Shown one piece after another: positions 36,501 through 48,500 of a stretch of DNA of 64,000 bases (positions are counted from its first letter, which is position 1; every line of letters begins with the position of its first letter). Below the pieces are notes generated by a model. It ran no database searches and was not told the DNA's origin. It saw only the letters and a program-made list of their open reading frames with translations. A program made the position numbers and the translations under genes. Source of the DNA: Hofstenia miamia (taxonomy: Eukaryota; Xenacoelomorpha; Acoela); the NCBI GenBank assembly GCA_004352715.1, contig SCFE01000076.1:937467-1001466 (forward strand), written 5' to 3'.

Positions 36501-39500
36501 ACACTCACTATTGAATACTGGCTTCGATTCCTACAATTTGACAATCACGAGACCAGAGGAAAGAAAACACAATTATCGCTTCGCAGCAGTAAGACAGTTG
36601 TGGAATTCGTGGAACAACCGTCTTCCATCTTTCTTCAACAGCAGTGGTAATGTAACTGTCGACGAACAAGTTGTGTAGTATCTTTTCTGAAATGTTAATG
36701 GTAACATAGACCTCACTACTAGGAAACGTCTACACCTTGTAGTAAAAAAATATCTTAACCTTGATGTAGAAATTTCTGCAACGAATATTAGAAAAATGTG
36801 GGATACAGAAATCCTAGGCAATAATTCATATAATGAAAAAGAACGTATGTCCCATTTAAAACAGACTGCGCACTGTGAAGCCACAGCTGTGAAATTTTAC
36901 AAAAAGGAGACACCTTGGAGAGAGCCTGTCACATTACAAAACTCCGTCTTCTTCAGAGCAATGTCGTTCTACTGAGAGGCCTATTGTAAAGACTGTAAGA
37001 TTTGATGAATCTGCCACTCATGTAAGGTTTTTTAAAATTCTCCATAATTCATTTATATTATAGAAACGATCAATTCTAAAAACAAAGGCAGACCCTATAC
37101 CTGAGGTTGAGAAAACTTCTTCAGATAGTGAGGGTATCCCAAAAGCTGTAAAGATTTTTACAATACATAAATCTCTAAATTCTTTTCTAGAAATTAGCTA
37201 AGAGCAGCATAGCAAATGTATAATAATTTTTTTAATTTTGAATATACAATTAGAGTTGTGAGAGTGAAGATAATGCAGAGGAGTCTGCAGATGAATTTAA
37301 TGCCTCAAGGCTCAATTTGTCATTAATGAATTTGACAATAGAAGGGGAGGCCCAAAATGAAAAAACCACAAATTGCTTAGAAGAATCAAAGCAAATTCCG
37401 CCTAATCCAGAATTTGTATTTAAGAAGCCCATTGTGGCTGAGAAAAACCCTGGAACAGATAATGTAAAACAAATATTTTTAAATGTTGCTTAGATCTTTT
37501 TAGACTAAATCCAATGTGTCTATTTTAAGAACCTCAGAGCTCTATGTTTCATCACTGGCCGTTATTAGAAAAAAAATAAAGTAACTAAATTAATGAAATA
37601 TAAATATTAATGACTATTTAGATCTTTTAAAGCTGGAAAATGGAATGATTATCAAATGAAAATGGAATGATTATCAAATGAAAATGATTTCCTCTTTAGG
37701 CATGCTTAGTACATGGCCCACATTACAGAAGCTAAAAATAATGCTAGAAAAGTATAGTCCCAGTGAAACAGATTTGAAAAGGATTTATGAGAAAAGCCAA
37801 CTATAAAAACTCTAAATTTTAACTTGTTTTGTCATTGTTAACCAAATATATCCCTGTTCATATTGTCATTTTAGTAATTGGTTTCAGATGGATTTCTTAC
37901 CAATATTTGTTGAAATATTATAAAGTAATTCTGTTAAGAGTAATTATAAAATATTATTATATAAAATACTGCTAAAATATGTTTAGAACCTAGCTTAATC
38001 GCTAAATAAAGACATTCCTCTAACACTGAAGGCATGGTAGTAAGAATATTGGAAAAGAAGAGAAAAGGCTTTAGTTACAGACTCATTTTGTGCATAATTT
38101 TCATCAATTGTACATTTATTATGCTAAAATATAGTTTTTATATCATTTTCAGTTGTTTTAAATGAAAAATAATAATTATTATTATTCCACATTTTCCTGG
38201 ACACTGGTCCACTTTTTCCAATGTATTAAGATAGGAGTTTTGGAAAAATGGACATTTTAGGTTGACACTGTAGCAGCTAGAATTTCCATGCAATTAAGCT
38301 AATATTTTAAGCAGTAAAATTCACTCTTATGAACTACATGTAAATAAAGTTTTAGGACCAGGCTAAGTATAAATGAATAAATGCACGGTATAATGCATAT
38401 TTTGGGTTTATAGGGGATAAATTAATGCATTTTTATGCTGCATATGCAACAAAATTGTCATTTCTAAGAAAAATATGCACCATGTGCTAATCAATTTGCA
38501 GCAAGGCAATTGGCCATTGGCCGTACGTTGTTTCTTTCATTTATTCAAATCTTGCATTTACATTGTAAACAAAACATTTACATTGTTATCTTCAATTTGC
38601 GATGCCTAAACTAACGTCTAAATCGTCACTAAATACAGCAAAGAGTATGATTGTCTCTGAGCAGGAGACTTAAATTTAGTTTGTAAAGTATGCAACAAAA
38701 CCGTTCAAAGAAATTTCAACTTACACAGCAAATTTCTTCTTCCAAATATTCATGTAACAATTGCCAAAATTCCGCCAATGCAACTATTGGAAATTATTTG
38801 CAGCCAAATTCCAGAGAATACTATATGGATATTGCCGAAATGCTTACATCTGCTAAAATCCCTCTCAACAAACTGAACAACCCTATATTTGCAAGAATAT
38901 TAGTCCAATGGACAAAGCAGACAACCCAATTAATTCGGTTTAATTATGCTCAAAGGTTTTCGACAAAAAACTTCAACAAGTTAGAGCAGTCAGTTTTGAA
39001 AAAGAAGTGGATTTCAGTTGATGAAACCACCAATTCTTTGAGTAGATATGTAGCTAATGCCACAGTGAGAACTTTTGTTAATATGAAATTTCTTAACAAA
39101 GTCAACCACACAACAATTGCCCAATTTATTCAGGATTAGATTACCCAAATATCCAGCAATCCAGATGATCTCCTAGTATGTATCACTGATGCTGCATCAT
39201 ACATGGCAAAAGCTCTTGATGGACTTAAAGTAATTATGCCAAAGCTTGTTCTTGTTACTTGCCTGGCGCATGCTATTCATCAGGTTTGCGAATTTATCCG
39301 GGAGGAAGAAAAAGATATTGACACCTTAGTTACAAGTGTGAAAAGAATTTTCAAGAAGGCACCTTCGCAGCAAAATTTACTCAGAGAATCTGGAATTTCA
39401 ATGCCGAAAGAGGTATGTATCACACGATGGGGGACCTGGCCTGAAAGCGGAGAATACATAAACACTATGAGGGGCTTAACGCAATAATTCAGGATTTAGA

Positions 39501-42500
39501 CAGTAGAAAAATATGCACACTGCCTCAACAAAAAGCCTAATTGCAAGCCCCAAAGTAAAAATCAGAGTAGAGAGAAATGTGGAAAGATACACTCTAATTA
39601 TACCTCCAAAACAGGGAAATTTCGCCAAACAAAGCACTGGCTGATATTTATCTAACAGCGAGAGATTTTGAGGAAAGAGTGAAGCAGAAACTGCATGGAG
39701 TTTTGGAGAAGAACGACGGGTTTCAGAAAATTATAAATTTTGAAATAATAGTGATATCAACTTCAAACCAAATTTTTTTGAAATGAAATACTTATGTTTG
39801 CGGTAGGTAAGGAGTGTATTTGCCCCTAAAACTAATTTAAAACTTCCGTTTATGCTAGAGCTTAGCCGATAGTACCATTAGATTGGAAATTAAATTTTAC
39901 ATCATAATTCACTTCTAGAATGCAAAATATTTTAATTTTTTAATTTGAAAGGTGTACTAAAAAATTTGCCTTTAACAAAATTGTTCCAAGTACAGCATTT
40001 TTTGGCTCTTAGCTCTTCTGAGGCAGTCATAGAAAAAACCAAAGGCTTATCTTGGTTTTTTGAATATATGATATTGAGCAGTTTTAGTAAACTATATACA
40101 CTAGAATTTCATTTCCTGATGAATGGCAATGTTTAAAATGCAAAAAAAACCATTTTGAAATGATTTGGACATTCAAATTTTAGCAATTTTTAAAGTAGTC
40201 ACTAGATGGCATCCAATCCCTGCAATAACCAGGCCATTTCTAAAAGAAAAAATTTAAATACCAAAAAAGAAGGTTATTACTACAGAAACACTTCTAGAAT
40301 GTATTTTTATTGTTCACACTGTCAAAATTTTAAATTTTGAACAACTATTTCTTCAGTTAGTATACCAAGCTATTTTCTACTTCAAAAATGAACCAAATTT
40401 AATGAAATTACAACAGAAGTATTGCTTATATTTTTCTAATTCTAATTAATGGCATTAACATTAAAAAATATTTAATTTTCAAGTAAAAATTTGAAAATTT
40501 TATAACCAGAGAGTCACCGAAGCTTTTTGCTAGAATAATATATACAGATAATTTCCATTGGAAATACCTGCAACAGTATTAATTACAGATTTCAAATGAG
40601 ATAATGCTGCTTAATATATTTTTTTGAAATTTTTTCTGGCCTGCTTTGTTGCTGACACTATATCTGCATAACAAAGGGCCACTAAAAAAGCTGTTTTTGA
40701 TAAAATTGAAAAATTTTTAAAAATTTTTGTCTTATAAAGCCATAAAGTCTTGACTTATTATGATAGATAATGCAATTTTAAATTATTCAGCCTTTTGGAG
40801 CTCTCTAGCACCATTACCTAAGAAATTATGGTAGTTTAAAAATGCCATGTTTAAAATGAATTTTTTAGTGCACAAAAATTTTCAAAAATTATTTTTTTAC
40901 TTAAAAAACCAAAAATGATTTTTAGAATGAGTTTATAACATTACATTTTAAAATTTTCAAAAAGAATCTAAATTGAGGTAGTAAAAATACTTTGAAATTT
41001 TGTGAACACATGAGAACAAGTCTGAAATTTTTTTTTAACTTTTCTAAAATTTATGATTTTTTGTTTTTCAAATTTCTTCTATGTGTAAAATTTCATTTCC
41101 AATCGTTTGGTGACCATTAAAAGCTCCTAGCGCCACTAATACATCTGCTAAATTAAATCTATATTTTCAAAACATTTTTTGTTGCAAATTTAAATAATTA
41201 GGTCTAAAAAGATTTTGTGGCCATCATTGATATCAAATATAGTGTAAATCAACCAAATTTGTTAATTGAAAATAAATTATATCAGCACTTGTTAGATTTA
41301 GCCTTGATAAATTTTATAAAAATATATTAAACGACTATCCAAAATTCGTATACATTTGAGTAATTTAGCTTCTTCTAAAAACTGTATCATGACACAATTT
41401 TATTTACTTTAACTGTGAGTCTAATTTTTATTTGAATTTTACTTTAAATATAGCAAAATCTATATATTTTTAAATTTTATGATTTAATAAAGAATACTTA
41501 AATTTGTTAACTTGAAAATAATATTTGGCCCTTAGATATTCATAATGGGGTTGGGGTTGATATCAGGGCCAAAAAATCAATAAATTAGAAATTTTAAAAA
41601 AGTATAATTTTTAAATTATTTTGAAATGGTATTTTTGAAATTGTGTGAACTTAAATGTTGATATTTTGTGGATTTTTGCAGTTCTACTTGTTTAATTGGC
41701 AAAATAAAGTGTATTTTCCTCTTTTCAAATGTGCCTATAGGCCCTCATTTTTATTTCTTTAAGAAACTGCTTTTTATTATTTAAATAATGTGGAGTTTAA
41801 GTTCGATTTATCATTAATGCATATCAATGTACTAATCAGTAATAAAAACAAGTTTAATCTGTTTTTTGGGACATTCAAAATTTTTTTGTTATATGTGCAG
41901 AAATTTGTGGCCCTTGGTTACATTAGGTATGGGGCGGAAAAAAACCAGGCCAAAAATATTTTTTTAAAACTTAAGATATTTTAATGTTTTAAAATTAAAT
42001 ATATGTTAGGCTTTTATTTTCAGATCATTGTCATTAAAAAGATGTTGAAAAACTCATATAATAATGAAATAAAATTTTTCTAGAATATTCAAAAATGATC
42101 CCTAGAGGCATTAAATAATTGAAAATTAATATTAAAATTTTGATTTTATAAAGAATTTTCAGGGGTGGATTTTTACCAGGGCCAAAAAATGCTAACTTAG
42201 AATACTTTAGATTGGCAGAATGTCAATCGACAAGTCTTAATACTCTAAGCACTGCAATAAATAACTTGGTATTTTATCATGTAAATCAAGTGTATAGCAT
42301 TAAATTTTTCACTGATTTACCATATATCTAGACTTCAAAACCCTTAATAGGAAATATATAGTCAGGCTTAAGAGATAGAAATGCATGGAATTTTTTACAG
42401 ATAGGATATTTTGAAGGATTTTGCAAAATGTAATATAGCTATGATATTTTACCGTTAGTCAACTAACAACAATGTTTGTTATGTATTATAAACAACACAA

Positions 42501-45500
42501 TATAGCTGCGATTTTCCCATGAGTCAGCTAACAATGTTTGTGCATATAAACAAGGAAAAACAGACATGCATGCAAACACTAATAAATTGGTCATGCAATA
42601 ATCACAAGAAACTAGTAAGTCACTCTAAGTAAACATGACACTATTCCATATTTGGGAAGCTGTCAGCTAATAAAATGGCTAAGCAATTTACATGAGATCA
42701 CGGCTAGATGGCGTTGTAACACCACCATCAATATTGATTGGCTGGCGGAGGTCAAAAGGACAAATTGTGCTGGGATTGAATTTGCCTTTACCACTGATAA
42801 GGACAATTGAACTGCATTTTGAACATCTGATGACCAGTACACAATTTGCTGTTGAGCTGTCAAATGTGGGGAAACTGTCTTTTCATACATGCTAAACAGA
42901 CGTCTTCATGATTTAATTGACTGCATGGATTATGCAAAAGGTTTGGCTTTTGCCCACCAGCATGTTCATAGGGTTGGGACAAAGATTATTTATTTCCCAA
43001 ATTCCCTAAAAGCCGAGATTTATCTTAGGCGAAATTTAAAGCAGAATTCAAATTTGGCAAAATATTTTACATGATCCTGACCAATATGTAGTTCAGATAG
43101 TCAGCCGAGCCCAAACATTAATGACAAATTTCATTAGTTTCATTCGTTTAGGCAATGTCTGATTCAAATTGAGATTACTTTGTGATTTCATCATTACGTA
43201 ATGACTTCAGATTGTCTAAATAGCTATAACAGATCAGTGTTTTACGAATCTCTGTCATTCCGTCTTGAAAACATATTATCGCAATACATTGAAATATGTA
43301 TGATATAATATATAATATCATAAGTACTAAAATCAGAAATACTGATAGAATTCATGACTGTATTTAATATTGATATTGTACTGGTTGATTTCTTATCAAA
43401 CGTTAAAACAGCTAAGACGTTGCCGCTGAAGAGGAAGGAATAACTCAAACAGAAGAAACATAATCAGCTCGATCTGATACTAGATACCTGTAAAAACATG
43501 GTGGGCCGGTCACCAAATCAATAATAATAATAATAATAATAATCAATGACTTTATTTAGCCGCTGAAGGCATACACAACAAGAAAATAAAAACAAGTCAA
43601 GTTTTACGGCAGCGAGGACAGTCACAGGAGATGAAATAGGAGCAAATGGAAGAGTAGGCGAAGTCGGAGAAGGGCTCAGCAAAGAGGAAAGCCATCAAAG
43701 ATTTCTTGAAGCTCGGTGGTGGGGAAAAGAAATCAATCGCTGTTGGAGGGTTGCGAGTCAAGATGTAATTAGCAGCAGTACAAGCACGATTGAAAAACGA
43801 GTGAAGGGTGCGATGTTTCTTTGTACGACGAATGGAGAAGGTGACAACATCATCAGAGCGAGTGCAGCAGGAATTGGAGAACTTAATGAAATCAAAAGGA
43901 TCAAGATCCAATTTGCGAGTCAGTAGTCGATTGAACAGAAGGAGATCACAGGCATGGAAGTAGAGTGACAGCGGGAGAGTGGAGAATTTCAGCAGAGCGT
44001 CTTTATAGTCCAAAGAGGAAATCCATTTGAAAGCGCGTTTCTGGAAACGTTCCATGGAGTGGAACAAAGCACGAGAAGGCCACCAACAAGGAGACGCGTA
44101 GAGAAGAATGGCGCGAGGAATGGACTTGAACAAAGAGAGTTTCACAGCGGACGAGGTATTAAAAGGAACATTACGGAAAAGGGCAAATAGCGAGGAATTA
44201 GCTTTGCGGAGACGCAAAGACACATGTCCAGTCCAATTTAAGTTTGCAGCAAGTTGAACTCCAAGATGAGTGTGATGAGGCGCAAAGTTCACAGGTAGAG
44301 GCAAATCAGAAGGGGGAGCCACAGAAAAGGAAATACCACATGTCTTGGTAGTGCTAAAATCGAGATGGTTGACAGAGGACCAAGTAGACAAGTGCTCAAG
44401 ATCAGAAAAAATGTTCGACGCAAAAGACCAACCAAAATCAAAAATCGCAGTGTCATCGACATACAACAGGCAAGACGAGTTGAGAACAGAATGAGGGAGG
44501 TCGTTAATGGCAACGAGGAAGAAAAGAACAGCAAACACTGAGCCTTGAGGGGCACCACTAGTAACGGGGACAGGAGAAGAGATAGACGAGTTGATTTTGA
44601 CACACTGGTGGCGATTAGTCAGGTAGGACTGGAACAGTTCGATGAAATCCACATCAAAACCAAATAAACGTAACTTGTCAAGCAGAATGGAATGAGGGAG
44701 ACGATCAAACGCTTTTGAGATGTCAAGAAAGATAATACAACCAGGATCATTACAATCAGAGTGAAAGTAGCAGTTTTCGATCAGAGTGAGCAGGTTAGTA
44801 ATCGTAGAGCGACCAGGAAGGTTGCCATGCTGAGANNNNNNNNNNNNNNNNNNNNNNNNNNNNNNNNNNNNNNNNNNNNNNNNNNNNNNNNNNNNNNNNN
44901 NNNNNNNNNNNNNNNNNNNNNNNNNNNNNNNNNNNNNNNNNNNNNNNNNNNNNNNNNNNNNNNNNNNNNNNNNNNNNNNNNNNNNNNNNNNNNNNNNNNN
45001 NNNNNNNNNNNNNNNNNNNNNNNNNNNNNNNNNNNNNNNNNNNNNNNNNNNNNNNNNNNNNNNNNNNNNNNNNNNNNNNNNNNNNNNNNNNNNNNNNNNN
45101 NNNNNNNNNNNNNNNNNNNNNNNNNNNNNNNNNNNNNNNNNNNNNNNNNNNNNNNNNNNNNNNNNNNNNNNNNNNNNNNNNNNNNNNNNNNNNNNNNNNN
45201 NNNNNNNNNNNNNNNNNNNNNNNNNNNNNNNNNNNNNNNNNNNNNNNNNNNNNNNNNNNNNNNNNNNNNNNNNNNNNNNNNNNNNNNNNNNNNNNNNNNN
45301 NNNNNNNNNNNNNNNNNNNNNNNNNNNNNNNNNNNNNNNNNNNNNNNNNNNNNNNNNNNNNNNNNNNNNNNNNNNNNNNNNNNNNNNNNNNNNNNNNNNN
45401 NNNNNNGGCTTGGAATGAAGAGAACGCAGGAAGGAATAAGAGTCTTGAAGAGAACCGGACGAGAAGCTGGACAGAAAAGAGACTTTGTCAAGTTCCATAA

Positions 45501-48500
45501 AATTGAGAACATCTTCTGTGAGAGAAGCAAGCAAGCTTCGGAGTAGCAGTAGTACCAGAATGGCGTTTGTAAGACTCCAATTTATTCAAGGAGTGCACAG
45601 TAAGGGACGAAAAATAGAAAGGAAGAGAAGCACGCTTTTTCCGCCGACGAGGAACATAAGAAGAAATAACTTGATGAAAGAAAGTGAACCAATCGTCAAC
45701 TGAGAAGGAATCACTAAAAACGGGCAGCGAAGATGAGAGAGCAGCATTAAGTGACAGAAAGTCACTGTTAAATCGAGCATATTGTGGAACAGCCGGATTA
45801 GCAGATGGAGAAGTAGAGTTGACAAACAGATTGATGTATTAGCTGATCTCCACAGCGAACTTCACTGACTGAAGTGAAGTATGTATGCATGACTGTGGCG
45901 CATGGTATTCGCCAAAAACGCCGCATTGGTGTACCCAGTGGAAAATACAAATACCAAGCCTTCAATGATGCCAAACTTCGATCAGAGATTCAGAATGTAG
46001 TACAACCCACTGGCAGAGTTATTAAGGACGTTGATGCACTCCTGAAGATGGTTCAATCTGAATGAAATTCACAACGGTTGGACAACTAGAAACCAGATGT
46101 AGGAGCTGGTTTACATCTTATATGGTGAAACATTTGTACTACCAGGCTCAATAACTCATGGTATTTACGACATATCTATAAATTCTTCATAAGAAAACAG
46201 TTGTGATATATGTTTGTATTGATTTATTTCTACATATATTGAACTATAAGTCGATAGCTCTATATGAGAACATATGTATTTTACATATGTTTGAATTTAT
46301 TTATTTGTATATTGAACTATTAGTCGATGGCTCTATACGAGAACCTAGTAGTAATATATATTTTACATGTGTTTGAATTTGACCTATAATCAGTAACTTT
46401 AAACGGTCAAGATGACGAAATATTGGACATATTTCGTATTTTGGACGATTTTTATGTGTATAACGTCATAATGGAGTCACAAATATGAATATTATTGAAT
46501 AAAATATTATTCAAAGGATGGTTACTTATGAATTGTACCAATATTTTATGAATTCCATAGAATATTTCGTAATTATACCCATTAATTGTCGCTTATTCTG
46601 TCAAATGACGTCATTAACGTAAGTGAGGTCATTAAATGGCAAATTCCGAACTTAAGATGACGCCAGAGGTTAAAAATTTTGATATTTTCGAATTCTTCGT
46701 CAAATTTCGCCTAAGAAAAAGGTCGGCAAATTTCATCGACCCCGATTGTCCCAACCCTAATGTTAATTAGTTTAGGAAGATTGAAGTCAGGTCTCATTTA
46801 CTGACAAATTAACCTTTCAATATCAGAAAGCCAAAAAAACAAAGCATTTGGCAAATGGTCAATTCACCATCATCCTTGAGACATGTTGTTAAACATCCCA
46901 CAAACGTTATTTTTAAGGAATGCTTTCTTATTGTGGAACTTGTTTATTACGTGTGTATGATGGCATGATAAATGCTGTTTTTTATCTTCATGTTGTGCAG
47001 ACTCAAATGATACCTCAGTTGTGTAACTGATATCCAAAAGGGGATAGCATCATAAGTTAAAACTGAGTCCCACATTATATCACAGGGTTGGTAAAAAAAA
47101 CAATCTGAATGACCAAAGTGTGATGGTTCTTGATTGGCTAGGAAATAGCCCAGAATTAAATCTTATTGAAAATCTGCAGGTAATTATCAAGAGCAAGATG
47201 TCTTCATAGACCATCAATACAAAGAAAACATTGGGGAAATCATAAAAATGTGGCATCAAGATGTGACATCAATTCGTGCAATTCACAATCTCATTGATAG
47301 CATACCTAGATGTATTGCTCAAGTAATTGGTTTAAAGATAAGCTTAAACACTTTTCTGTATAAGATGCTAATGATAAAAAACTACAAAATTGTAGTGGTC
47401 CTGATAAATTGTCTCTTCCAAGTCGCAATTATTTGTTTTAATTAAACTCAGAAGTCCATATGAAAAAAGCTTAACGTCAATGGAAAAACATTCAATTGCA
47501 AAGAAGAAACAGGAAGTTGTGTGTAAATAGTGACACAAAAATCAGAGGTTGTCAAGTTAGCACAGAGCTCTGTTAATTTGGCTGTTAAACTGTTTGATAG
47601 TTGTTGAAAAGTTGGTTTCCAAAGTTTTGTTTTAGATTGCAAAGTAGTTCCGAATGCTTTCAATTTAATAGCCTACTAAATTGGTGTTTATCAGTGCATA
47701 TTTATCTAGCTTGTAGTACCATTAACCAGTGTTTCATATTTTTATTATTATGTACATGTACCCAGTTATAAATCATATCTAACATTATATTAATTTACTC
47801 ATCATATAGAGATCAAAGTCATATAATCATTAGGAAAAGTAAATTTGTCGTATTTAAGCTTAGAAGTAACTATTGAACTTGGTAGAAACGCGACTAACAT
47901 CATATAGTTCTAAAACTTTTGAGTTTTACAATTTTTGTCATTTATTACTTAATAACATTTCTGCACCGCTTTTAACACCCCTCATAATTCGATCAACATT
48001 GTCATTTTCATTGGCAATAGGAATCTTTTGAACTAGCTGTCTTAAAATTAAGGCATTATTTAAGTGTAGCTCAAGTAAAAAAAGTTGCCCTATTATAAAC
48101 ACATTTTGATAACAAACGTAAAATATAATTGAAAATATAATTGTCTCAGCTTGTAACTTGGTGACAAAGCTATTTGACAAGTTTGCTAGGCAAAGCGTTA
48201 CAGACAGATAAACATCTTGAAACTGAATCTTTAAACAGACTCTAACTTCTTGAGTTATTTGGTGTTGTGATTCAAGGATGTAACTTTTTAATTCTTTCAG
48301 ATTTGTGGGGTTTTCTTCTCGAAAAATTCTTCAGACATGTTCTCTATGGGTAATAGATCTGGCGAATTCGGTGACCATTGCATACCTTGAATATTATTAT
48401 TGATAAAAAATTCTTTTGTCGATTTTGAGGTATGAGGGGTTGCTCCATCCATGAATCGGGATATATGCAGGTTGCGTATGCTACAAAACCCTAGATTATT

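Noticed and set aside
42692-43074. ORFs of 67 and 61 codons upstream of the LINE tail (VHRVGTKIIYFPNSLKAEIY...)
   Set aside because: Composition looks protein-like, possibly a transposon relic, but no diagnostic motif is visible.
44761-45546. Plus-strand 261-codon ORF across the N gap
   Set aside because: Shadow of the minus-strand LINE RT; most of it is N.
45874-46065. 63-codon plus-strand ORF beside the LINE 5' end (GIRQKRRIGVPSGKYKYQ...)
   Set aside because: It reads like coding sequence but I recognise no family, and no splice sites or neighbours support it.
47938-48180. 80-codon minus-strand ORF
   Set aside because: No motif or splice context; could equally be chance in AT-rich sequence.
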